From a virus: DNA of 22,498 bases. The stretch covers positions 1 to 22,498 of the IMG/VR virus record IMGVR_UViG_3300021959_000434; one strand, written 5' to 3'. The translations under genes were made by a program, and so were the position numbers. Of this stretch, positions 1-6,597 are shown piece by piece. Position 1 is the first letter of the stretch. The number at the start of each line of letters is the position of its first letter. Below the pieces are notes generated by a model, which was given only the letters and a program-made list of their open reading frames with translations, was not told the origin of the DNA and ran no database searches.

Positions 1-6
1 ATACAG

Positions 7-264
7 ATGGAAACGAATAAAAAAGATATGGATGATATGTGGGTATGTGATTATTGTGGTACTGAAGAAGTAGACGAAAAAGCGTGGGTCAATATGAACA
101 CCCTTGAAGTTACAGAATGTGTTGAAGGAACTACATATTGGTGTAATAATTGTAATGATGAAGTAGCACCATTAACATACTTTGAATGGACAGAAAAGAT
201 TGCTGAAGAATGTGGAGGCAACAAAGATAAATATGATGAAATAACAGCAGGGAGTAGAATGTGA
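7..264 (+). CDS. Small zinc-ribbon protein
   Basis: An 85-residue protein with two CxxC pairs (C14/C17 and C46/C49) about 30 residues apart, the spacing of a small zinc ribbon. C38 is an extra unpaired cysteine. The rest is acidic with several tryptophans. The true start is uncertain because only six bases precede this ATG and the frame stays open to the window edge; an in-frame ATG at 28 is another option. The stop overlaps the next gene in a GTGA junction, so it belongs to the early operon. No specific function is recognised; zinc binding is inferred from the cysteine pattern only. Confidence 0.7.
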   Translation: METNKKDMDDMWVCDYCGTEEVDEKAWVNMNTLEVTECVEGTTYWCNNCNDEVAPLTYFEWTEKIAEECGGNKDKYDEITAGSRM

Positions 265-473
265 ATAATGAAATAGCAAATGGTAAGGAACAAATAGATG
301 CAACTATATCTATTGATGTATACTATTCTTTTGACGAAGAAGAAGGATATTACATAGATACCGATACTATGAGAGAAGAGTTTGAAAAAGCATTAGATGA
401 AATAGAAGATGATATATCAAACTTAAATCATGAACGCAATGAACATTTAAGAACAAAGCATATGGAGGGTTAA
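261..473 (+). CDS. Small acidic protein, unknown function
   Basis: A 70-residue acidic protein that starts at a GTG overlapping the previous stop (GTGA). A GGGAG ribosome site lies about seven bases upstream and supports this start. Residues 10-30 are rich in Asp, Glu and Tyr; the C-terminal half (from about residue 35) looks like a charged amphipathic helix ending in a basic tail. No family is recognised. It is followed by a GGAGG site and the next gene in a TAATG overlap, so it is probably translationally coupled. Confidence 0.65.
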   Translation: MNNEIANGKEQIDATISIDVYYSFDEEEGYYIDTDTMREEFEKALDEIEDDISNLNHERNEHLRTKHMEG

Positions 474-862
474 TGGAAAATAATGCAAGAATAATTACTA
501 ACATACAAAACACTTTAAAAATGGTACGTGAGCAGCTTGATGCTGATAATGAAGTACCAAAAAAAGTAAAATATACATCATTATTAATTGATGACATTGG
601 TCAACGATTAGATATTGGTGCTAAAAAATATGGTATGCAAGTACCAATAGAAGAATCAGATGGTAGAATATTTACACAAGAAGCATACGAAGAATTATGT
701 GATGCTATTGTGTATTTATCTTCTATCGGATTAAATCTAATTAGTAAAGCAAACAATGATGATGAACGTTACCATGCACATATGATGGGCAATATATTGT
801 TTAACACTTGTTATCAAACAATTAAATATATGGAGTTGATATATGAAAAAGAAACGATATAG
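473..862 (+). CDS. MazG-like all-alpha protein (putative)
   Basis: A 129-residue, mostly helical protein starting in a TAATG overlap with a perfect GGAGG site upstream. The segment from residue 46 to 84 contains a GAKKYG stretch, then ESDGR and EAYEELCDAIVYL. The E70/E73/E74/D77 pattern resembles the EExxD metal-binding helix of MazG-like NTP pyrophosphatases and related phage proteins, which clean up or adjust nucleotide pools. Only one of the usual acidic clusters is obvious, so catalytic activity is uncertain. It sits in the early replication operon, which suits a nucleotide-related role. The assignment is inferred from motif shape. Confidence 0.55.
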   Translation: MENNARIITNIQNTLKMVREQLDADNEVPKKVKYTSLLIDDIGQRLDIGAKKYGMQVPIEESDGRIFTQEAYEELCDAIVYLSSIGLNLISKANNDDERYHAHMMGNILFNTCYQTIKYMELIYEKETI

Positions 863-1082
863 AAAAGATGAACTACAATTACTTGCAAAACAATTTGTTA
901 TGAAACGCATTGAAGGGTTTGAAATAGAAGAACAACGCAAGTATTACTTGGAACCTAAGTTAGTAGATGAATGGTCATATTATGTGTATTGTACTTGGAG
1001 AGACAATACAATGATAAGAGGTTGGGATTTAGATTATCTATATGACACACCCCTTGGTATGCCCAAATTTATAGGTGAATAG
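843..1082 (+). CDS. Small basic/aromatic protein, unknown
   Basis: A 79-residue protein whose ATG lies inside the end of the previous gene (20-base overlap), with a GGAG site seven bases upstream. The N-terminus is strongly basic (MKKKRYRKDE), and the middle is rich in Trp and Tyr (WSYYVYCTW, then GWDLDYLYD). No family is recognised. It is the last gene before a structured non-coding gap, so it may end the first transcription segment. Confidence 0.6.
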   Translation: MKKKRYRKDELQLLAKQFVMKRIEGFEIEEQRKYYLEPKLVDEWSYYVYCTWRDNTMIRGWDLDYLYDTPLGMPKFIGE

Positions 1083-1094
1083 TAACAAAATTAT

Positions 1095-1133
1095 TTGGAT
1101 TAGGAAGTGTTTATAATTAACTTCCTAGTCTAA
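1095..1133 (+). promoter_or_regulatory. 14-bp hairpin in the gap before the annealing gene
   Basis: Bases 1095-1108 (TTGGATTAGGAAGT) pair with 1120-1133 (ACTTCCTAGTCTAA). The stem has 14 pairs, two of them G-U, around an 11-base loop that contains TATAAT. It lies in the 87-base gap between the 79-residue gene and the annealing gene, and an A/T-only repeat tract (about 1132-1158) follows it. It lacks the U-run of an intrinsic terminator. It may be an RNA processing or stability element, a terminator recognised by another factor, or a promoter element. The pairing is seen directly; the role is not known. Confidence 0.6.
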
Positions 1134-1169
1134 ATATTAATATTAATAATAATAAAATAAGGATAAAAT

Positions 1170-1736
1170 ATGAAATTCAAAGGTAAAGAATATACCGAAG
1201 TAAAAGATAGACTTATCGCATTCGCAGACGAGTTTCCAGAATCAACTATTGAAACAAAACTAATCAGTGTAAATCAAATTGTAGATACACCTACAGGTGA
1301 GACTTGCAATGAATATGTTGTACAAGCAATAGTTAGACCAAATCCTATGCAACAACCAGAATGGTATTACACAGGTTTAGCAGCTGAACGTGATAACACA
1401 GGATTTGTAAACAAAACATCAGCATTAGAAAATGGTGAGACATCAGCAGTAGGTCGTGCATTAGCATTTGCAGGCTTTGGTGGTGATTTTGCAATAGCAA
1501 GTAAAGAAGAAGTAGACAATGCAAAAGCAAAACAAAAGGCTATTAATCCAACAGTAGCATCATTATCAACTATGGATAAAGCAGCTAACGAAGCAGCTAA
1601 AGCAGGTAAACTTCCAGAAGAAGACCATCTTAGATACAAACAGAAACGACAAGCTGGATTCTTCGATACAAAACTTAAAGTAAGTCAGAGTACAGAGTAC
1701 TTTGAATCGTTAACGAAAACAGAAGGAGCTAAGTAA
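1170..1736 (+). CDS. Putative ssDNA-annealing (ERF-like) recombination protein
   Basis: A 188-residue protein. The core has a beta-rich first half (residues 1-85), including an EYVVQAIVRP strand. Next comes the motif ENGETSAVGRALAFAGFGGD (about residues 87-106), a signature I associate with a phage family often placed near ERF/Rad52-like annealing proteins. The C-terminal part is a Lys/Ala-rich linker and a short tail, as in annealing proteins with a flexible end. The stop is followed at once by the SSB-like gene, the usual pairing of an annealing protein with its SSB in phages. AAGGAT upstream supports the start. The family is recognised from memory of the motif, so the biochemical role is inferred. 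Confidence 0.55.
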   Translation: MKFKGKEYTEVKDRLIAFADEFPESTIETKLISVNQIVDTPTGETCNEYVVQAIVRPNPMQQPEWYYTGLAAERDNTGFVNKTSALENGETSAVGRALAFAGFGGDFAIASKEEVDNAKAKQKAINPTVASLSTMDKAANEAAKAGKLPEEDHLRYKQKRQAGFFDTKLKVSQSTEYFESLTKTEGAK

Positions 1737-2273
1737 ATGGCTATAACTGGAACAAAAGTGAAGACCAACACTTCCAATAAAAATTGGTTCGTAAATCAAT
1801 GTCGTATTGTAGAAGCAGAACAAATTGATTCTCAATACAACGATTGTAGTATCAGACTAAAACTAGAAGATAAAGACAATGGATATAACTACACTACATT
1901 TATCAATCAGAACTTTGAAAAAGATGTGAATGGTATTGTAACTGGTATGGCATATCCAGAGGATTTAAATACACTTTATCTTGCATCTGGAAAAGATATT
2001 AATGTATCTGATATAGGTGAAGTTAATGTTGATACACTTATTGATAGTGAAGTTGCTGTAATTAATTATGCAGCATCTGGTAAATACAAAAGAGCTACTT
2101 GGGGAGTAGTATCTAATCCTAATGACACAGCTGAGTTAGAAAAGAAATTTATGGCTCAGATAGCAAAAGGATATCCTAAAAACTATCAAAAACCACAAGA
2201 TACAATGGTAGAAGAAATGCTTGGTAATAGAGAACCAGCAAAGACTGAAACTGTTGATGACTTACCATTTTAA
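1737..2273 (+). CDS. Single-stranded DNA-binding-like protein
   Basis: A 178-residue protein starting directly after the previous stop, with a GGAG site at the end of that gene. The body is rich in beta strands and aromatic residues (for example NWFVNQCRIVEAEQI and YNYTTFINQNF), as in an OB fold. The C-terminus is disordered and ends in DDLPF, the classic acidic/hydrophobic tip by which SSB proteins recruit partners. The tip and the position between an annealing protein and a primase-helicase are the main support. The body is not clearly homologous to bacterial SSB by eye, so it may be a diverged phage SSB (gp2.5-like role). It overlaps the next start by one base (TAATG). Confidence 0.6.
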   Translation: MAITGTKVKTNTSNKNWFVNQCRIVEAEQIDSQYNDCSIRLKLEDKDNGYNYTTFINQNFEKDVNGIVTGMAYPEDLNTLYLASGKDINVSDIGEVNVDTLIDSEVAVINYAASGKYKRATWGVVSNPNDTAELEKKFMAQIAKGYPKNYQKPQDTMVEEMLGNREPAKTETVDDLPF

Positions 2274-2533
2274 TGACTGCTCAAGACATTATATTAAGAT
2301 GGATTGATACTAAGTCTAAATCTGTTGATGGGTATTTTGCTTCCTATGATTTAGAAAGCGAAGTACCTGTCTATGGCAGATTAGCACATCAAAAAGTACA
2401 TACCCCAAGTACTTATTCTAGGGCGTTTAGAAAGATTCGTGAAGGTAATACTTTAATGCGTCTAGGCCTAGAATTAGAAGAGCATATTAATTCAGAAACA
2501 AAGGTAAAAGGATGGAAAATAAAGAAACTATAA
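2273..2533 (+). CDS. Small conserved-looking protein, possible DNA-binding
   Basis: An 86-residue protein between the SSB-like gene and the primase-helicase; it overlaps the former by one base and the latter by 22. It has an N-terminal helix (TAQDIILRWIDTKSK), a middle region with TPSTYSRAFRKIREG at about residues 45-59 that could be a recognition helix, and a basic end (KGWKIKKL). A winged-helix-like fold is possible but not shown. The location suggests a helper of replication, for example a loader or accessory DNA-binding protein. No family is recognised. Confidence 0.6.
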   Translation: MTAQDIILRWIDTKSKSVDGYFASYDLESEVPVYGRLAHQKVHTPSTYSRAFRKIREGNTLMRLGLELEEHINSETKVKGWKIKKL

Positions 2534-4305
2534 TTGAAGTAATCAATGGTAGTGTTTCCAGTCGTAATGGAACTGTTTGTACTGTAGATGAATTTAATCA
2601 TATGATTAGTGAATATAAATGGAATGGTGAAATGTATCGTAGCTATTATTCCTTCGATGAAACCATGAAAGAGTATGTAGAAACTAATCGTACAGTTAAA
2701 GGGTTTGATGGATTGACTTATTTAGATTCAATTATATTGGATGTAGATAAAGGCAATATACCAGATGACCAGTTCCAACCTTATTTGTTGCAATGCCTAG
2801 GTGAAATAGAAGACCTGGGCATTGACAAATCTCACGTGAACATATGGTTTAGTGGTAATGGTTATCATATAGAATTATTAAATGTATTTGGCTTTCAACC
2901 TAGTAGAGTATTACACGAAAAAGTAAAGCTTACTATGAAAGAACATTTATCATTTGCAGATAGTATCTTTGATAAAACACGCATTATCAGAGCACCATTT
3001 AGTATTAATAAGAAAACTGGATTATATAAGGTGTATATACCTTATCATAGAATCTGGAATTTAGATTACGATGAAGTAAAAGAAATGGCTACTAACTCTG
3101 GTTCGTATCAATCATACAGAGAAGAAGATGGTGATTGGTATTCTGGTTTATTCAGAGACAAAGAAGTAGAACCATATTTACAACATCTCATTGTATCTAC
3201 ATCAAAAGCAGTAACAGGAGGTAATTATCGTAGTAAAGATACTACTTCTGTTGTTACTTGTATGCAGCACGCATTTAATGAAGGTCCTGTAGAAGGACAA
3301 CGTAATATGAAAATGATGCGTATGTCTAGTACATATAAACGTGCTGGTGTTCCTTATATTGTAGCATTAAATGGTATGTTACAATGGAGTGCAGGTACAA
3401 TGGATGATGAAGAAATAATACGAACAGTAAGTAACGTGTACGATGGAAACTACCAATATGGGTGCAATGATGTTATTATGGCAGAATATTGTGACCCAAA
3501 GTGTATTCATTTTAAACGTAAAGATTACACATTAGATATCAAAAATGTAAATGATATGACTAAATCGTTAGTAGAATATCTACAGAATGATATCACCAAG
3601 AAGTCTATTAATATGGCTGATATCTTTCAATGCCAAGACTATATCATTAAACCAGGAGAGCTTGTAGTATTTTCTGGTGATACTGGTATGGGTAAATCTG
3701 CATTCGTTCAGAATGTAGTTACTAAAGGAGATAAAGATACGTTGTTCTTATCATTAGAGATGAATGAATTTCTAACGTTTAGAAGATTTGTTCAGATAGC
3801 TAATAATCAAACAGAGCAATGGGTAATAGACCAAGTAAAGTCTAACCCAGAAATATCGTTTGAAGAACAATTAGGTCATATTCAAGTAATGACAATAGCA
3901 CCAGAAATTGAAGCTATTAAGAAGGTAATTGCTACGCATGAACCAAATATCTTAGTAGTAGATACAACTGATGAAGTGCACGTTGATAGAGTAGAGTCTG
4001 AAATACAGAGACAAAACATTATCATTGGTGCACTAAAAGAAATGGCACAGAAACATAATATTATTATTATAGCTGTGCATCACGTAAACAAGATATCTGC
4101 AGCAGGTAATACCATAGCATTGCATTCATTAAAAGGTAGTACTAATGTAGTACAGAAAGCAGATAAAGTAATTATGGTTAAAGGGAATCGTGATGAAAAA
4201 GCTAGAGTAATATCTAGTGAGAAATCAAGAGATGATGGAAAGTTTGAAATGACAGCACTCTTTGATTATGAAACGATGACTTTTAGACAGGTTGATTGGA
4301 GTTAG
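2512..4305 (+). CDS. Primase-helicase (AEP primase fused to RecA-fold helicase)
   Basis: A 597-residue replication enzyme that should make primers and unwind DNA at the phage fork. The N-terminal part looks like an archaeo-eukaryotic primase: the acidic pair D77/D79 in ILDVDK, a SGNGYH motif at 114-119 (the SxH motif of this fold), and RIIRAPFSINKKTG at 157-170. The C-terminal part is a DnaB/RecA-type ATPase: Walker A GDTGMGKS at 389-396, Walker B ILVVD ending at D484, and a VHHVNK segment around H523, followed by GSTNVVQKAD. A cysteine/histidine cluster at about 320-338 (CNDVIMAEYCDPKCIH) may bind zinc. The start uses AAAGG inside the previous gene. No DNA polymerase gene is in view, so it must lie outside this window or be supplied by the host. 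Confidence 0.87.
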   Translation: MENKETIIEVINGSVSSRNGTVCTVDEFNHMISEYKWNGEMYRSYYSFDETMKEYVETNRTVKGFDGLTYLDSIILDVDKGNIPDDQFQPYLLQCLGEIEDLGIDKSHVNIWFSGNGYHIELLNVFGFQPSRVLHEKVKLTMKEHLSFADSIFDKTRIIRAPFSINKKTGLYKVYIPYHRIWNLDYDEVKEMATNSGSYQSYREEDGDWYSGLFRDKEVEPYLQHLIVSTSKAVTGGNYRSKDTTSVVTCMQHAFNEGPVEGQRNMKMMRMSSTYKRAGVPYIVALNGMLQWSAGTMDDEEIIRTVSNVYDGNYQYGCNDVIMAEYCDPKCIHFKRKDYTLDIKNVNDMTKSLVEYLQNDITKKSINMADIFQCQDYIIKPGELVVFSGDTGMGKSAFVQNVVTKGDKDTLFLSLEMNEFLTFRRFVQIANNQTEQWVIDQVKSNPEISFEEQLGHIQVMTIAPEIEAIKKVIATHEPNILVVDTTDEVHVDRVESEIQRQNIIIGALKEMAQKHNIIIIAVHHVNKISAAGNTIALHSLKGSTNVVQKADKVIMVKGNRDEKARVISSEKSRDDGKFEMTALFDYETMTFRQVDWS

Positions 4306-4307
4306 TA

Positions 4308-4490
4308 ATGATAAGAATAGATACCATACAACAAGATGATTTAATAATGCAGCAATTAACATTATTATATCTTTTGAAAATTGGTGTGTCAGTTCAAGTA
4401 AATGAAGGACAACATTTTGGTTTGAATTTTGGAATTGGACCATTAGAATTGTCTTTTGTAGTGAGGTTATGGAATGGCACACAGAAATAA
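4308..4490 (+). CDS. Small hypothetical protein
   Basis: A 60-residue protein of unknown function. The frame can also open at a TTG at 4296, but the ATG at 4308 has a GGAG site six bases upstream at 4298-4301 and is preferred. The sequence is hydrophobic in the middle (QLTLLYLLKIGVSVQV) and has no motif I know. The end overlaps the resolvase gene by 17 bases, so the two are probably coupled. Confidence 0.5.
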   Translation: MIRIDTIQQDDLIMQQLTLLYLLKIGVSVQVNEGQHFGLNFGIGPLELSFVVRLWNGTQK

Positions 4491-4803
4491 AATACGTGGT
4501 AACAACCTTGAACGTGAGATTGTCAATACTGCTAAAGAGGAAGGGCTCTCTGCAAAGAGGGCCTATGCCTCTGATGGTAGGTCACTAGGATATAGTGAAG
4601 TAGTTGATTGTCTTGTTGAAGATTGGACCATACAAGCAAAACGAAGAAAGAAAATAGCACAATGGTTATATCCAGAGTATCATGGCGATGATGTAGATGC
4701 AGTAGTAACACGAATGGATAGAAAAGAAGCGTTAATTATAATGCCTCTTGGAAAGTGGATAAAAATGATGAAGGAGATAAAAGATGGCAAAAGTAAATCT
4801 TAG
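4474..4803 (+). CDS. Hjc-like Holliday junction resolvase (PD-(D/E)XK)
   Basis: A 109-residue small nuclease. The pattern is that of archaeal-type Hjc/phage resolvases: E14 in the first helix (NNLEREIV), then GLSAKRAYASDGRSLGY (residues 24-40), the acidic D45, and Q54-A-K56 replacing the usual E-x-K. A basic stretch RRKK follows. Such enzymes cut four-way junctions and debranch replicated DNA before packaging. The Q in place of the second acidic residue is seen in some members of this superfamily. It sits directly after the primase-helicase, as expected for a replication/recombination block. The overlap with the next gene is 20 bases. Confidence 0.75.
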   Translation: MAHRNKIRGNNLEREIVNTAKEEGLSAKRAYASDGRSLGYSEVVDCLVEDWTIQAKRRKKIAQWLYPEYHGDDVDAVVTRMDRKEALIIMPLGKWIKMMKEIKDGKSKS

Positions 4804-5020
4804 TAAAGAAGAAGTAGAAATGGCGATAAAAGGTTTAGCTAATATAGTCACTATTAAACATAGATATAGAGAAGTTAAAATGCCTAACTTAGATATAGAT
4901 ATGATTAGAGAAGTATTACATAAACTAGAAGCACCATTTCAAGAAAAATACAATAAGATAATAAGAGATTCAGAAGACAAACAACCTAGAATAGGGAATT
5001 GTGAGTGTTGCGATGGCTAA
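4784..5020 (+). CDS. Small hypothetical protein with C-terminal cysteines
   Basis: A 78-residue mostly helical protein with an AGGAG site eight bases before its ATG. It ends in NCECCDG, three cysteines within the last six residues, which could bind metal or form disulfides with a partner. The rest is a charged helix pair with a MPNLDIDMI turn near the middle. No family is recognised. Its stop overlaps the start of another tiny gene by eight bases. Confidence 0.55.
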   Translation: MAKVNLSKEEVEMAIKGLANIVTIKHRYREVKMPNLDIDMIREVLHKLEAPFQEKYNKIIRDSEDKQPRIGNCECCDG

Positions 5021-5156
5021 ATTTAAGAAAGAAGAATTATTGATAATGAGGTCTTCATTGCTTAACTTTAAGAAAGCACCTTGGGTGTCTGATGAAGAAA
5101 GAAAAATAATAGAAAGTATTTTAACTAAAATTAAAAAACTATTTGAAAAAGAATAA
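5013..5156 (+). CDS. 47-residue hypothetical protein
   Basis: A 47-residue frame starting at ATG 5013, inside the end of the previous gene, and running to TAA 5154-5156. It is basic and helical (MAKFKKEELLIMRSS, then WVSDEERKIIESILTKIKKL). The overlap style matches the rest of the operon, but the ribosome site is weak (GTGAG about seven bases upstream). It is the last coding sequence before the structured gap, so it may end a transcription unit. No function is recognised. Confidence 0.45.
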   Translation: MAKFKKEELLIMRSSLLNFKKAPWVSDEERKIIESILTKIKKLFEKE

Positions 5157-5159
5157 TAA

Positions 5160-5321
5160 TTATTGGCCTACATAATACGGCTTAAAAGGAGTCGGGCAGG
5201 TATCCAACCCTGTGTCTCGATTTTGTTTAATTAAATAAAATGTGGAGATTAGTTAATTGCACTATGGTTGGCCATCAACCACTGGTTGGTGCTATAGTAA
5301 AATTTAATAGTAGGCCAATAA
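5160..5321 (+). ncRNA. Candidate structured RNA upstream of GroES-like gene
   Basis: The 179-base gap has no gene but is closed by a perfect 12-bp inverted repeat: TTATTGGCCTAC (5160-5171) with GTAGGCCAATAA (5310-5321). Inside, 5189-5218 folds as an irregular hairpin whose loop contains CCAACC (5204-5209). A second module pairs ACTAT (5261-5265) with ATAGT (5294-5298) and holds three interchangeable pieces: GGTTG (5266-5270), CAACC (5276-5280) and GGTTG (5284-5288). CAACC can pair with either GGTTG, and the first hairpin's CCAACC loop can pair with the other, giving a possible pseudoknot. This is switch-like. The GroES start is only 14 bases after the closing stem. It could be a riboswitch-like leader, a free phage RNA, or a DNA site. 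I recognise no known RNA family. Confidence 0.6.
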
Positions 5322-5335
5322 AATAAGGAGACAAT

Positions 5336-5593
5336 ATGAAACCATTAAGAGATGAAGTTGTAATAAAGCAGCAATCTAGAGAAAACAAAACAGAAGCAGG
5401 TATTATTTTAACAACAGATGTAGCAATCAAAGAAAATGTTGGTGAAGTAGTAGCTCTTGGTAGTAAAGCAGAAGAACTAGAAATAGGAGACAAAGTATTA
5501 TTTGGTCCAGGATTTGTAGTTCAAGAAATAGATAAACAAGAATATTTAATTATGAGTACCAAAAATATTCTATTGGTATTGGATAACGAATGA
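5336..5593 (+). CDS. GroES-like co-chaperonin
   Basis: An 85-residue protein that aligns by eye with bacterial GroES from end to end. The start MKPLRDEVVIK matches the GroES IRPLHDRVIVK strand. The mobile loop is about residues 12-34, with the GroEL-contacting tripeptide I23-I24-L25 (IVL in E. coli). GEVVALG and GDKVLFGPG follow, and LIMSTKNILLVL closes the barrel. The main difference is that the roof hairpin between those blocks is cut to SKAEELEI, so the dome may be open, as known for T4 gp31. No GroEL is in view, so it should act with the host chaperonin, probably to fold a phage virion protein. AAGGAG precedes the ATG, and the candidate structured RNA lies just upstream. Confidence 0.87.
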   Translation: MKPLRDEVVIKQQSRENKTEAGIILTTDVAIKENVGEVVALGSKAEELEIGDKVLFGPGFVVQEIDKQEYLIMSTKNILLVLDNE

Positions 5594-5982
5594 TTATTCC
5601 TTATAAAAAACAATACGAAGTATTAAAAAAAGAATATGAAGAGTTGTCCAAAGAATTAAACCAATACGCTGATTTAAGTTTAGATGAATTTAAAGACCGT
5701 AAAAGTTTAATAACAAGGTTATATCAACTTGAAAGAGAATTAGAAAAAGAAAAAAGAAATAACAAATACTCCACAGAATACTTATCTATTTTAGTTTGGC
5801 TTTATGGTATTGATAAAGACAAGTACAATAAAGTAGTTCAAGATATATGTAAAAAAATATATGATGACTATGAATGGAAGTCAGAAATACTAGGATATGA
5901 TTTTTTGCATATGCATCTTTCAGAAGATAATAAATATGCAAATGAGTTATTTGATTTATTTCACCAAGAAAGTGAGGACTAA
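5590..5982 (+). CDS. Coiled-coil hypothetical protein
   Basis: A 130-residue protein starting in an ATGA overlap with the GroES-like gene. Residues 5-60 are a charged heptad-like helix rich in Lys, Glu and Leu (for example KKEYEELSKELNQ and QLERELEKEKRN), a likely coiled coil. The second half is helical with aromatics and ends in an acidic tail. No family is recognised. Coupling to the GroES-like gene and to the downstream nuclease suggests co-expression, but not a specific function. Confidence 0.6.
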   Translation: MIIPYKKQYEVLKKEYEELSKELNQYADLSLDEFKDRKSLITRLYQLERELEKEKRNNKYSTEYLSILVWLYGIDKDKYNKVVQDICKKIYDDYEWKSEILGYDFLHMHLSEDNKYANELFDLFHQESED

Positions 5983-6360
5983 ATGGAATATAATGCTGAT
6001 TTTCAATACGATTTAAAGTTTGGACAAGAAGGTGAAACTGAAATAGCAAAATTATTAAATGATTCTTCTATTGAAGTTAAACGTGATAGACAAACTCAAC
6101 AAACTGGTAATGTATATATAGAATATGAATCAAGAGGTAAACCATCTGGTATTAAAACTACCAAAGCTAAAAAATGGGCATACATACTACAAGATGGCTG
6201 CATTCTTATCATTAATACAGAACTATTAAAAAAAGCACTACGATATTTAATTAAAAATAAACTATGTGTAAAAGATATGCCTGGTGGTGATAACAATACA
6301 TCAGTAGGTGTATTAGTAGGTGTAGAAAGATTAATGGAAGGATTAAGAGAGGTACAATGA
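5983..6360 (+). CDS. PD-(D/E)XK-like phage endonuclease
   Basis: A 125-residue putative nuclease. It has FQYDLKFGQEGE at residues 7-18, then the E31-V-K33 core, RDRQTQQTGNVYIEYESRG around 34-52 with N43 and E47, and PSGIKTT at 54-60 followed by a Trp-containing strand. This order (acidic residue, ExK, then TGNxxIE and PSGI.TT) is one I know from small phage proteins of the PD-(D/E)XK nuclease superfamily. The likely role is DNA cleavage, such as junction or host DNA processing; the exact substrate is unknown. It is distinct in sequence from the Hjc-like gene 1.2 kb upstream. The start directly follows the previous stop, with a weak GAGGA site. Confidence 0.65.
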   Translation: MEYNADFQYDLKFGQEGETEIAKLLNDSSIEVKRDRQTQQTGNVYIEYESRGKPSGIKTTKAKKWAYILQDGCILIINTELLKKALRYLIKNKLCVKDMPGGDNNTSVGVLVGVERLMEGLREVQ

Positions 6361-6506
6361 AAGATGATAAAACTTGGTCATTAACCAAAGAATATAAAGA
6401 TAATAAGAATAATATCATATTTAAAGATACATTTCCATTAAAACGTATTTTAAGTGATTTATCTAAAGAAAATGACAAATTGCTCAAAAAAAGTCCACGA
6501 GAATAG
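6357..6506 (+). CDS. 49-residue hypothetical protein, end of early operon
   Basis: A 49-residue frame starting with ATGA over the previous stop and ending at TAG 6504-6506; GAGAGG lies upstream of the ATG. The product is charged and partly helical (LKRILSDLSKENDKLLKKS). The overlap and ribosome site fit the operon style and support a real gene. It is the last + strand gene before the convergent junction. No function is recognised. Confidence 0.5.
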   Translation: MKDDKTWSLTKEYKDNKNNIIFKDTFPLKRILSDLSKENDKLLKKSPRE

Positions 6507-6540
6507 CCCTAGAAGCTCGTAAAATATTTTTTTAATACTA

Positions 6541-6586
6541 ACTATCGCCTAATTATAGATAGTGCGATGTCGTACTGATTAGAGGC
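6541..6586. terminator. Inverted-repeat cluster at the convergent junction, possible terminator
   Basis: The 91-base gap between the converging arms holds nested repeats. ACTATC (6541-6546) pairs with GATAGT (6558-6563). AGTGCG (6561-6566) pairs with CGTACT (6571-6576) around an ATGT loop. GCCTAAT (6547-6553) pairs with 6578-6586 with a two-base bulge and encloses the second hairpin. The first and second hairpins share bases, so they exclude each other. Position makes a two-way terminator or transcript 3' end likely. Neither strand has a U-run straight after the stem; a seven-T run lies upstream at 6527-6533 on the + strand. The pairing is seen; the function is inferred. Confidence 0.45.
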
Positions 6587-6597
6587 TAAAACCTATA

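Noticed and set aside
1112-1117. TATAAT as a sigma70 -10 box
   Set aside because: No reasonable -35 box at 16-18 bases upstream and it lies in a hairpin loop of AT-rich DNA; kept only as part of the hairpin entry.
5189-5218. tRNA or tmRNA-like T-arm in the gap before the GroES-like gene
   Set aside because: No GGTTCGANTCC-type loop, no acceptor stem, and no anticodon or D arm; the hairpin fits the larger 5160-5321 structure instead.
6521-6533. AAAATATTTTTTT as an intrinsic terminator
   Set aside because: The T-run is not preceded by a GC-rich stem; the AAAATATTTT palindrome has no usable loop.
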